DNA from: CAYXWM01 sp964468805
GTDB lineage: Bacteria; Bacillota; Clostridia; Lachnospirales; WRBF01
Assembly: GCA_964468805.1 (NCBI GenBank)
Contig: CAYXWM010000038.1
Span: 1 to 28,770, forward strand
DNA: 28,770 nt
Reading direction: 5' to 3'
Shown: one piece after another, positions 16,960 to 23,834 of the stretch
Position numbering within the stretch: position 1 is the stretch's first letter
How the letters are laid out: every line of letters begins with the position of its first letter
The notes under the pieces: model-generated
Seen by the model: only the letters and a program-made list of their open reading frames with translations
Database searches by the model: none
What the model was told of the DNA's origin: nothing
Translations under genes and position numbers: made by a program

Positions 16960-17814
16960 TTACGCAGACTGGCATCGTTTTTCATACGGTGTCAGTTTTG
17001 TTTTTAACTGAATGCGTTCATGGTTGTAGAAAAAAATGTATTCGTCAATCAAGGTGCGAGCTTCGTCAAAGGTTTCGAGTTTTTGGCGATAAATACACTC
17101 GGATTTTAAAATGCCAAAGAAATTTTCAGCCAAAGCATTATCATAACAATTTCCACGCCTTGACATAGACGGCGTAATGCCGTATTCTTTAGTTAGGTTG
17201 AAATACCCGTGTGAGGTGTACTGAAACCCTTGGTCGCTATGGAGCTGTAACTCTTTAGCGACATTTTCTTTTTTAACTGCATCTTTTATGGTGTTTAAAA
17301 CAAGATTTACCGTCTGTTCTGTGCCAGTTCTGTAGGCAACAATGCTTAAATCATACAAATCTCTTATGACGGACAAGTACAGTACCCCTTGCTTTGTATG
17401 TATGTACGAAATATCTGTAACCCATTTTTCATTAGGGTTATCCGTCATAAAATTCCGATTTAACCTGTTTTCGTACTTGTGAAGCTGCTCACCCATATGC
17501 CTGTATTTCCTGCGTCTGCGTATTTCAGAAAGCAAGCCATATTTGTTCATTATTCTAAGAACTGTTTTGTGATTTATACAGATGCCTTTTCTTTGCAACC
17601 AGATTAATACTCGGCGATATCCATAAGTTTGCTTTGAGATGTTTTGGCATAGGGCTATAGCTTGACCTATTGCTTCATCTTTGTCTGGTCTATTCATTCG
17701 ATTAACGAAGTCATAGTATCCACTTCTGGACACCTCGAAAAACTCACACATTCTTTGTATTGGATAGTTCTCTTTGTGAGTATATATAGCTAAATATTTT
17801 ACTGATGGCTTCAC
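16960..17814 (-). CDS. IS3-family transposase OrfB (DDE integrase)
   Basis: 284 aa. It has the HTH_21 region (RMCEFFEVSRSGYYDF), then the rve integrase core with the DDE triad: Asp in WVTDISYI, Asp in LHSDQGFQYTS, and Glu in NALAENFFGILKSE, with the IS3-type spacing of 35 residues before Glu. The first codon is a GTG that overlaps the orfA stop (GTGA) and is in the -1 frame to orfA. The -1 frame stays open a little upstream of the GTG, so an OrfAB fusion by frameshift is possible. However, the usual A6G slip site is absent near the overlap, so coupled re-initiation is also plausible. Catalytic residues are intact, so the element may be active. Confidence 0.94.
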   Translation of the reverse strand: MKPSVKYLAIYTHKENYPIQRMCEFFEVSRSGYYDFVNRMNRPDKDEAIGQAIALCQNISKQTYGYRRVLIWLQRKGICINHKTVLRIMNKYGLLSEIRRRRKYRHMGEQLHKYENRLNRNFMTDNPNEKWVTDISYIHTKQGVLYLSVIRDLYDLSIVAYRTGTEQTVNLVLNTIKDAVKKENVAKELQLHSDQGFQYTSHGYFNLTKEYGITPSMSRRGNCYDNALAENFFGILKSECIYRQKLETFDEARTLIDEYIFFYNHERIQLKTKLTPYEKRCQSA

Positions 17815-18125
17815 TTCCTTCCAGCGCTTTGAAGAAAAGACCGTAGTAGATCGTTTTCCATCTTTAATCTTTTAATTTCATTATCTTGTTCACAATTATT
17901 TGCAGTATAATTTTTTCGTGGTCTACCCTTTTTTCGTGGCAGAATACCGTTCTCAATTGTTCTTTGCTTTTTACGCTCTCGCGTTAAAAGATTTTTTATA
18001 ATTAACTTATTTTCAAACCCAAAGTGTTCTGCAATTTCTCGTTGTGTTTTACCTGCTTCTACCATGTGCTTTACTTCTTCAATTATGACTTCCCCAAAAT
18101 GTTTCATTCCCTTTTTTCCTGCCAT
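17811..18125 (-). CDS. IS3-family transposase OrfA (helix-turn-helix)
   Basis: 104 aa. Short DNA-binding protein with the HTH motif KTQREIAEHFGFENKLIIKNLL, a basic stretch RKKGRPRK, and a C-terminal leucine-zipper-like coiled coil (EIKRLKMENDLLRSFLQ) for multimerisation. An in-frame ATG exists at 18140, but the ATG at 18125 is preferred because GGGAGGT lies 6 bases upstream of it. It should bind the IS ends and cooperate with OrfB. Confidence 0.9.
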   Translation of the reverse strand: MAGKKGMKHFGEVIIEEVKHMVEAGKTQREIAEHFGFENKLIIKNLLTRERKKQRTIENGILPRKKGRPRKNYTANNCEQDNEIKRLKMENDLLRSFLQSAGRK

Positions 18126-18204
18126 TAAAATACCTCCCATTATAGTTTTATTCTACAATAGGAGGTGCTTTTATTTCAATGTCCGTTTTTTGGGGTTCTG
18201 TTCA

Positions 18205-18224
18205 GATTGCATAAAGCTGTTTTT
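18205..18224 (+). terminator. Right half of the GerW terminator, after the IS
   Basis: Loop bases GATT (right target copy plus one base), then arm GCATAAAGCTGTTTTT (18209-18224), complementary to 16882-16897 with one G-U pair. Before insertion it formed a 16-bp stem with a GATT tetraloop. Confidence 0.85.
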
Positions 18225-18231
18225 ATATTTT

Positions 18232-18364
18232 ATAGTCAATTGCCGGTTATGTAGTAGCAAAAACGTATATTCCTAGTGGTGAGCGACCGGTGTTTTTTTT
18301 GTAAAACGTAAAAGTGAACCGTTCACGAAGAATAGCTTTTGTTACTCCTTTTGAAATTAAGTAT
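18232..18364. repeat. MITE-like palindromic repeat, copy A (133 bp)
   Basis: Aligns along its whole length with 20166-20302 at roughly 80% identity. The ends are inverted (ATAGTCAATT against AATTAAGTAT). The inner arms GTAGCAAAAAC and AGCTTTTGTTAC also pair, so a single strand could form one long hairpin. The core GTGGTGAGCGACCGGTG with a T-run is identical in both copies. It fills the space between the GerW terminator and the 3' end of the nitroreductase gene. No coding capacity. Confidence 0.8.
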
Positions 18365-18366
18365 AA

Positions 18367-18885
18367 TTAAAAGCTTTCTTCAATTACCAATTCTTTTAAG
18401 GGTAATCTTGTTTCGTTATGCCTATCCGGGGACAGAGGCTCGCAGTCTCTGTATCCAATAACCAGAATGTTTACAGGCTCGTAGTTGTCCGGGATATTGA
18501 ATTCTGTCCTTATAATATCCGGCTTAAAGTAGCATACCCAAACGGAATCCAGACCTAAATCCGTAGCTTGAAGCATCATATGGTCTGTAAGTATACTTGC
18601 ATCGATATCAGTTAATTTTTTGCTGTCAAAAGGGCGTTCCCAAACTCTTTCCTTATCCGAGCATACAATTATTGCCAGGGGTGCACCGAAAATCCTTGCG
18701 GCCTTTTCGATTTTTTCCAAACCTGTAGGTTCTTGAACCACTATCAGCTTATGTGCCTGGCGGTTAACTCCGGTGGGTGCTACTCGTGCAGCTTCGAGAA
18801 TTATGTCAAGCTTCGCTTTTTCTACTTTCTTATCAAGATATTTACGGCATGAATATCTCTTTTTTGCAAGTTTAAGAAAATTCAT
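18367..18885 (-). CDS. Nitroreductase family protein, 172 aa
   Basis: FMN-dependent oxidoreductase fold. It starts MNFLKLAKKRYSCRKYLDKKV, the FMN phosphate-binding RxSxR-like motif of the family, followed by ARVAPTGVNRQ and a C-terminal VNILVIGYRD. Family members reduce nitro compounds, quinones or flavins with NAD(P)H. The substrate here is unknown. The frame is open to 18909, but the ATG at 18885 has GGGAGGA 6 bases upstream. It has a good promoter of its own and is divergent from the Staygreen gene. Confidence 0.9.
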   Translation of the reverse strand: MNFLKLAKKRYSCRKYLDKKVEKAKLDIILEAARVAPTGVNRQAHKLIVVQEPTGLEKIEKAARIFGAPLAIIVCSDKERVWERPFDSKKLTDIDASILTDHMMLQATDLGLDSVWVCYFKPDIIRTEFNIPDNYEPVNILVIGYRDCEPLSPDRHNETRLPLKELVIEESF

Positions 18886-18922
18886 AATTAATCCTCCCAA
18901 CATTTTCATACTTCTTTAATTT

Positions 18923-18950
18923 ATTATACCGGTTATTCGGTACAATTCAA
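18923..18950 (-). promoter_or_regulatory. Promoter of the nitroreductase gene
   Basis: Minus strand TTGAAT (18950-18945), 16-base spacer, TATAAT (18928-18923). The spacer contains an ACCG-N6-CGGT dyad that could bind a regulator. Confidence 0.7.
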
Positions 18951-19033
18951 GTAAACAAAAATACAGTAAAATGTCCGGCGGAATGTTTTAAATGAAATTA
19001 GTAAACTAAATCATGAACAATAATCCCGGAGAC

Positions 19034-19062
19034 TTGATATATTATATGTAAAATAATATTCT
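19034..19062 (+). promoter_or_regulatory. Candidate promoter of the Staygreen-cupin genes
   Basis: TTGATA (19034-19039), 17-base spacer, TATTCT (19057-19062), followed at once by the palindrome at 19062-19075. Confidence 0.45.
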
Positions 19063-19075
19063 TGAGAATTCTCAA
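19062..19075. promoter_or_regulatory. 14-bp perfect palindrome, possible operator
   Basis: TTGAGAATTCTCAA sits at the expected transcription start of the Staygreen gene, overlapping the last base of the -10 box. A repressor bound here would block initiation. The regulator is not recognised. Confidence 0.45.
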
Positions 19076-19148
19076 TTAATAGCGGTGCTGCTTGTAGAGG
19101 GTTTTTAAAACGCAAGTAGCAAATATTCTATTTTTAAAGGATTAGAGC

Positions 19149-19607
19149 GTGGTGAAGTTTATGAAAAAATTAGACCCCAAAAAAGCGTTTGTGCAGTATC
19201 GAAACGATTTCAGCCCGTATGAACCTATTATTGATCGTAAGTATACCATCACCCATTCAGATTCAACCGGTGATTTATTTGTTTTCGTGGGAAATAAGTA
19301 TGCGGATGATAAGGTTAACTCTATGAGAGATGAAGTTTTATTGGACTGGAAACAAGACGATAAGGGCTTGTATCTTATGGGAAAGGTCTTGGTTGACGGA
19401 GAAAAAAACATAGGAAATCCAACTATACGAAACAAAATTTTTCTTAAAGAAATGCCCACAGCTTTGCAGGCGTTGCGACAGGCGGACAGGTTTTTGTTTA
19501 TTAATAATCCTACTTTGGATAATGCTCCGGTATTTATACAATTTGTCTCAAAAAACCCCGACTTCAACAAAATTTACGACTTTGGCACCATAGGCACATA
19601 TGCATAG
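19149..19607 (+). CDS. Staygreen family protein (Mg-dechelatase homologue), 152 aa
   Basis: The central RKYTITHSDSTGDLFVFVG (residues 30-48) is the signature of the Staygreen family. It is followed by the conserved RDEV..DW, IRNKIFLKEMPTALQALRQADR, and LDNAPVFIQFVSKNPDFN blocks, so nearly the entire domain is present. Plant Staygreen removes Mg from chlorophyll a. Bacterial homologues, known in some Firmicutes and Chloroflexi, also act as Mg-dechelatases in vitro. The His and Asp of the HSD motif are kept. No chlorophyll genes are nearby, so the natural substrate is unclear. The start is either GTG 19149 (AAAGGA upstream) or ATG 19161. The cupin gene follows after 68 bases on the same strand. 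Confidence 0.85.
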   Translation: MVKFMKKLDPKKAFVQYRNDFSPYEPIIDRKYTITHSDSTGDLFVFVGNKYADDKVNSMRDEVLLDWKQDDKGLYLMGKVLVDGEKNIGNPTIRNKIFLKEMPTALQALRQADRFLFINNPTLDNAPVFIQFVSKNPDFNKIYDFGTIGTYA

Positions 19608-19675
19608 TTTTTTAACCGGCACTTCACGTAATCCTTTTTCATATAGTACATTAAATTTCTTTTGCGAAAGGTAAG

Positions 19676-20173
19676 ATGAAGATGTATCCACAAGGTAATT
19701 CTAAGCGTTGTAATTGCAAACGATCCAAGAACCTTTACTTTGCCCAAAGTAACAGGTGTACTACCGATTTTGGGCCTAATCCTTTTGTTGTAAACATTGA
19801 AAAAGCAACCAAACAAAATAACTCTTTTCGCAAATCATTATGGACCGGAGAATACTTTCAGCTTACTTTGATGAAAATTAACCCGGGTGAAGAAATCGGC
19901 TTGGAAATGCACCCTGACGTGGATCAATTTATTCGTTTGGAAGAAGGTCAAGGAATAGTAAAAATGGGTGATGATAAGGACAAATTGGATTATCAAACTC
20001 CTGTGTGCTCCAACTGTGCCTTAATCATACCGGCAGGAAAATGGCACAACTTAATAAACACCGGAAGGCGACCTATAAAATTGTACTCCATATATGCTCC
20101 ACCTCAGCATCCTTTCTGTACTGTTCAAGAAACACCCGACGGTTCAAAAGAAGAAAATAATCTTAATACTTAA
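19676..20173 (+). CDS. Small metal-binding cupin protein, 165 aa
   Basis: Single cupin domain over about residues 50-145: the first motif is GEEIGLEMHPDVDQFIRLEEGQG (His/Asp/Glu metal ligands) and the second is IPAGKWHNLINTG (second His). The N-terminal ~30 residues are basic and Cys-rich (CNCK), an addition not needed for the cupin fold. Enzyme role is unknown; many such clostridial cupins are small sugar- or metabolite-binding proteins. The stop codon lies inside the terminal repeat of MITE-like copy B, so the element abuts or has trimmed this gene. RBS is AAAGG. Confidence 0.82.
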   Translation: MKMYPQGNSKRCNCKRSKNLYFAQSNRCTTDFGPNPFVVNIEKATKQNNSFRKSLWTGEYFQLTLMKINPGEEIGLEMHPDVDQFIRLEEGQGIVKMGDDKDKLDYQTPVCSNCALIIPAGKWHNLINTGRRPIKLYSIYAPPQHPFCTVQETPDGSKEENNLNT

Positions 20174-20302
20174 TTTCTAGTTAAGTAGTAACAAAAGCGT
20201 ATATTCGTAGTGGTGAGCGACCGGTGTTTTTTTCATAAAAATGCAAGAGCGAACCGTTTACGAAGAAAAGCTTTTGTTACTATTCCTTACGCAATTAAGT
20301 AT
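20166..20302. repeat. MITE-like palindromic repeat, copy B (137 bp)
   Basis: Terminal inverted repeat ATACTTAATT (20166-20175) against AATTAAGTAT (20293-20302), then inner arms AGTAACAAAAGC and GCTTTTGTTACT. Core GTGGTGAGCGACCGGTG plus T-run identical to copy A. TA lies at each end, which would fit a TA-targeting (IS630/mariner-type) element. It overlaps the last eight bases of the cupin gene. Confidence 0.8.
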
Positions 20303-20308
20303 AACGGA

Positions 20309-20342
20309 AAAGTCCGACGAAAGCGAAGTTTCGTCGGACTTT
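20309..20342. terminator. Bidirectional terminator between cupin and glpF
   Basis: Perfect 14-bp stem AAAGTCCGACGAAA/TTTCGTCGGACTTT with loop GCGAAG. A T-rich tract follows on the plus strand; on the minus strand TTTTCCG follows. It serves the two convergent genes. Confidence 0.88.
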
Positions 20343-20363
20343 GAATTTTTCTTATATAAACAG

Positions 20364-21077
20364 TTACGCAGTAAATCCCAATCCTACTGCCAGGAAGGCA
20401 CCAAGTAAAGCACCTATTATGGGACCGACTACGGGGATCCAAGAATAAGCCCAGTCGGGGTCACGTTTGTCTTTTATGGGTAATATTGCATGAGCTATAC
20501 GGGGTCCTAAATCTCTTGCGGGGTTAATGGCGTAGCCGGTAGTACCGCCCAGGGAAATACCGATTGAGAGTATCAGCGCCATAACAGCGAAATTGTTTAA
20601 TCCGCCTGCAAAATCAACTTTTCCTAAAGCCAGTATGGTAAATACCAGAATGAAAGTACCGAAGATTTCTGAAATCATGTTAACGGAATAGTTTCTGATA
20701 GCCGGACCGGTACAGAATACTCCAAGTTTACAATCTTTGTCTTCTGTAGCGTCAAAATGGTCTTTGTATTGTATGTAAACTGCTATGGCACCGATTATGG
20801 CACCGGCGAATTGCGATATAACGTAACCCGGCAGCAAAGACCAATCAAACTGACCTATACAGGCCAAAGCAAATGTTAGAGCAGGATTAAAATGTGCACT
20901 TATGCTGCCAAATATTGTTGCGGGAATCAAAACGGCACAGGCCCAACCAAAACCTATTACTATAATACCGCCGTTGAAGCCTTTAGTTTTGTTCAAGATA
21001 CAGTTTGCAACAACGCTGTCACCTAAGTAAACCAATATAGCTGTTCCTATAAATTCTGCAATAAATCTCAGATCCAT
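20364..21077 (-). CDS. glpF: Glycerol facilitator (aquaglyceroporin) GlpF
   Basis: Membrane channel of 237 aa with six helices and two pore half-helices. The NPA motifs are HFNPALTFA (first half) and AINPARDLGPR (second half); the Asp after the second NPAR is the mark of glycerol-conducting members. It lets glycerol diffuse into the cell, where GlpK traps it. It lies 12 bases after glpK with AAGGAGGGG before its ATG, so both are one transcript. Confidence 0.95.
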   Translation of the reverse strand: MDLRFIAEFIGTAILVYLGDSVVANCILNKTKGFNGGIIVIGFGWACAVLIPATIFGSISAHFNPALTFALACIGQFDWSLLPGYVISQFAGAIIGAIAVYIQYKDHFDATEDKDCKLGVFCTGPAIRNYSVNMISEIFGTFILVFTILALGKVDFAGGLNNFAVMALILSIGISLGGTTGYAINPARDLGPRIAHAILPIKDKRDPDWAYSWIPVVGPIIGALLGAFLAVGLGFTA

Positions 21078-21089
21078 AAAAGCCCCTCC

Positions 21090-22580
21090 TTATTTTGCCC
21101 ATCCTAATGAGCGTTTTACAGCTTCATTCCAACCGTTAACCAGATCAGTTCTTGTTTGGTCATCCATTTTAGGCTTAAATATTCCGGAGATATTGACCTT
21201 TTTAAGTATTTCTTCTTTATTTTTGTAGTATCCCACTTGCAAAGCGGCAAGGAATACGGAGCCGAGAGCGGTGCTTTCGATAACCGCCGGTCTGCAAACT
21301 TCCGCGTCAAGTATATCAGCTTGGAATTGCATGAGGAAATTGTTTGCACAAGCTCCGCCGTCTACGCGGATTTGTTTTAATGATTGACCGCTGTCCGCTA
21401 CCATGGCTTTGATAACGTCGTTGCTTTGGTAAGCAAGAGATTCCAAAGTTGCACGGATTAAATGTTCTTTTTCCACTCCGCGGGTTAAACCTACTATTAT
21501 TCCTCTGGCGTATTGATCCCAATAAGGTGCTCCAAGGCCTACAAAGGCAGGAACTACATAAACCCCGTTGGAGTCTTCTACTTTATTTGCATAGGCTTCG
21601 GAGAAAGAGGCATTGTCAATCATACGCAAACCGTCACGCAGCCATTGTATAGCCGCACCGGCAACGAAAACACTGCCCTCCAGAGCATACTCAACCTTTC
21701 CTTCAGCACCCCAAGCTATGGTGGTAAGCAGACCGTTTTTGGATTCAACGGCTTTTTCACCCGTATTCATAAGAATAAAGCAACCTGTGCCGTATGTATT
21801 CTTAACCATACCCGGTTCGAAACAACATTGACCGAAGAGAGCGGCTTGTTGGTCACCGGCTATACCGGCTATGGGAATGGAACCGCCAAGGAGATGTTCG
21901 TCGGTTTCGCCAAACATATAGCTTGAGGGTTTTACTTCGGGAAGCATAGAAGCAGGTATTCCCAGCTCTTTAAGTATTTCTTCGTCCCATTTAAGCTCGT
22001 GTATATTAAAAATCAGGGTACGGGAAGCATTGGTGTAGTCAGTTGCAAAAACTTTGCCTTTGGTTAAATTCCAAAGAAGCCAAGTATCAACGGTACCGAA
22101 TAAGAGATTGCCTTTTTCGGCTTCTTCTCTTGCACCGGCTACGTTGTCAAGTATCCATTTAACTTTTGTACCGGAAAAATAAGCGTCCACTACCAAGCCT
22201 GTTTTTTCTTTTACAATCTTATCAAAGCCTTTGGCTTTCAAAGTATCGCAATATTCGGATGTTCTTCTGCATTGCCAAACAATGGCGTTATAAACCGGTT
22301 TGCCTGTGTTTTTATCCCAAACCACGGTAGTTTCACGTTGGTTTGTAATACCGATGGCGGCTATATCGGCGTGGGTTGCACCGATTCTTGCAAGAGCTTC
22401 CGTGGCTACGGATAATTGACTGGACCATATTTCCATGGGGTCATGCTCTACCCAGCCGGGTTTTGGGAAGATTTGAGTAAATTCTCTTTGAGCAACACTT
22501 ACGATTTCGCCGAATTCATTGAATAAAATACAGCGGGAGCTTGTTGTTCCTTGGTCAAAAGCCATAAGATACTTTGACAT
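21090..22580 (-). CDS. glpK: Glycerol kinase GlpK
   Basis: FGGY-family kinase, 496 aa, phosphorylates glycerol to sn-glycerol-3-phosphate with ATP. The N-terminal phosphate loop is FDQGTTSSRCILF; other landmarks are GITNQRETTVVWD, GIAGDQQAALFGQ, and the C-terminal VDGGACANNFLMQFQADIL. All are intact and length is normal. The ATG follows AAGGAGG at ideal spacing. The 312-base leader before it holds several hairpins and is a probable GlpP target. Confidence 0.97.
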   Translation of the reverse strand: MSKYLMAFDQGTTSSRCILFNEFGEIVSVAQREFTQIFPKPGWVEHDPMEIWSSQLSVATEALARIGATHADIAAIGITNQRETTVVWDKNTGKPVYNAIVWQCRRTSEYCDTLKAKGFDKIVKEKTGLVVDAYFSGTKVKWILDNVAGAREEAEKGNLLFGTVDTWLLWNLTKGKVFATDYTNASRTLIFNIHELKWDEEILKELGIPASMLPEVKPSSYMFGETDEHLLGGSIPIAGIAGDQQAALFGQCCFEPGMVKNTYGTGCFILMNTGEKAVESKNGLLTTIAWGAEGKVEYALEGSVFVAGAAIQWLRDGLRMIDNASFSEAYANKVEDSNGVYVVPAFVGLGAPYWDQYARGIIVGLTRGVEKEHLIRATLESLAYQSNDVIKAMVADSGQSLKQIRVDGGACANNFLMQFQADILDAEVCRPAVIESTALGSVFLAALQVGYYKNKEEILKKVNISGIFKPKMDDQTRTDLVNGWNEAVKRSLGWAK

Positions 22581-22892
22581 AATGTTTTCCTCCTTTTTTT
22601 TGCCGATAGAGTAGCGGTTAAGTTTCGAGACATGAAGTTAGAACTCTATCGAAATTATCTATGTCACCCTCTCCTGTAAGCAGGTGATAATTGAGTTAGA
22701 GTTGATTTTGCATAAAAGTATATTCAGTCAAACTTACCTTGAGAATAAGGTAGTTACGATTATGTATAATGATTCCATTTTAAACAGAGGATAAAATAAT
22801 TGATTTTTTCTGACGGTTCAAGGAAAAAACGATTATTTTTGTCCTTCATCTTATTTGGAATTAGTATATTAATAACTTACACGAGAGGTTGT
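22581..22892 (-). promoter_or_regulatory. glpKF leader with hairpins
   Basis: No gene. On the minus strand, in order: a hairpin AAGGA(C)AAAAA/TTTTT(T)TCCTT near 22819-22850, which may end glpP; a candidate promoter TTGAAC-N17-TATTTT near 22793-22822; a bulged hairpin around TACCTT/AAGGTA near 22735-22752; a small CCTG/CAGG loop near 22675-22685; and a 9-bp stem CGATAGAGT/ACTCTATCG (22604-22651) just before the ribosome site. No clear T-run follows the last stem. GlpP in Bacillus acts on the leaders of glpFK and glpD, so this is the expected place for its target. Confidence 0.5.
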
Positions 22893-23471
22893 TTACATTG
22901 TCCAAATGTTTTCTTTACTGGTTGAAATAGCTATGGCACCTGAACGGATTGAAGTAATGACTTCTTCTTTGGTGTCAATCAAACCGCCGGCGATAATAGG
23001 TATGTTAATGCTGTTTTGAACTGTGTTTATAATTTTACTGGATGCACCGGGCATAACTTCCACGGCGTGGGGCTTATATTCTTCAAGATTTTTTATACCT
23101 GTTGATAATGATTTGGAATCTATGATAAATATTCGAAGTATGCTGTACAAGGATTGTTCTTTTGCGTATCTGATCGAATTGGGTTTGGTGGATATTATTC
23201 CGTAGGTTGATGTCTTTTCTTTGACGTAACATACGCCGGCTTCATCATTTTTCAGCCCGTCTATCATGTCAAGGTGAATAAAAACGGTTTTGCCGCTATC
23301 GGTAAGCTTTTTTACTATGGCCGGTATGGAAAGAATCGTACCGTACAGCAAAAAAACTATATTAAGATTGGATTTTAATACTCCTTTTAGCTGGGAGTCG
23401 TTTCTGATGGCACCTATAATGGGGTTTTCAATAAGAAGGTCCTTAAAATCATCGTTGCTTTTTGTTGGCAT
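22893..23471 (-). CDS. glpP: Glycerol uptake operon antiterminator GlpP
   Basis: 192 aa. Cytoplasmic G3P-responsive RNA-binding antiterminator on a TIM-barrel-like fold. Family motifs are NPIIGAIRND, VFIHLDMIDGL, GIISTKPN, PHAVEVMPGA and PIIAGGLI near the C-terminus. When bound to G3P it lets RNA polymerase pass leader terminators of glp genes. A GTG at 23480 is in frame, but the ATG at 23471 has AAGGAAGTG at better distance. It lies between the dehydrogenase set and glpKF, with long spacers on both sides, so it may be its own unit. Confidence 0.94.
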   Translation of the reverse strand: MPTKSNDDFKDLLIENPIIGAIRNDSQLKGVLKSNLNIVFLLYGTILSIPAIVKKLTDSGKTVFIHLDMIDGLKNDEAGVCYVKEKTSTYGIISTKPNSIRYAKEQSLYSILRIFIIDSKSLSTGIKNLEEYKPHAVEVMPGASSKIINTVQNSINIPIIAGGLIDTKEEVITSIRSGAIAISTSKENIWTM

Positions 23472-23480
23472 GGATACCAC

Positions 23481-23834
23481 TTCCTTTTAGCGTATTTTTA
23501 CGCCTGCCATGCAGTAAACCCATAAAGTTTTTGATATAATGCTATTCTTCTTTTAAAATACGGATATATTTGCGTAGTTACCTATGTGAACGAACGTAAG
23601 GTTTCGCTGTATATGAACGATTATGAGCTACAGCTTATGCAACAGCAAATATATCCTGTCATTAAATGAAGATTAGTACAAACGCATATATTAGACCTAG
23701 GTAAATGTATGGTTTTAACATTGCAGACAATATTTCAATATATTAAAGGATAATCTGCAAAAATTCAACATGGACTTATGAGTTACCATAGAGTAGCGAG
23801 AATTAAGAACCTTAATTAAGAACCAAAACGGTTT
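23481..23834. other. Intergenic, with a long stem-loop element
   Basis: No gene. A perfect 12-bp inverted repeat GGATATATTTGC (23562-23573) / GCAAATATATCC (23645-23656) encloses a further imperfectly paired interior. A second pair TTGCAGA (23721-23727) / TCTGCAA (23754-23760) lies upstream in the glpP direction. Directly after the DUF1667 stop, minus strand AAAACC-GTTTT-GGTT resembles the stem of the attenuator at 26943-26983. A direct repeat TTAAGAACC occurs twice near 23803-23823. Confidence 0.55.

Larger units (their letters stand above)
16901..18204 (-). mobile_element. Complete IS3-family insertion sequence, 1304 bp
   Basis: The ends are imperfect 25-bp inverted repeats: the left starts TGAAGTGACCCC and the right, read inwards, starts TGAACAGAACCCC; 16 of 25 positions match and both close with CGGACA. 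A 3-bp target duplication GAT flanks it (16898-16900 and 18205-18207), the size known for IS3 elements. It carries orfA and orfB on the minus strand, both intact. On the minus strand inside the right end TTGAAA and TAGAAT (18-base spacer) give a likely promoter. The site is the loop of a terminator hairpin, so insertion broke no gene. Confidence 0.93.

Noticed and set aside
16905..17168. Plus-strand open frame of 87 codons inside the IS
   Set aside because: It is antisense to the conserved transposase orfB, has no ribosome site of note and no recognisable protein character.
17811..17840. Programmed A6G frameshift site between orfA and orfB
   Set aside because: No A6 run is present near the overlap; coupling through GTGA is as likely.
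21513..21926. Plus-strand open frame of 137 codons
   Set aside because: Lies wholly antisense to glpK, whose motifs are intact; composition is that of a shadow frame.
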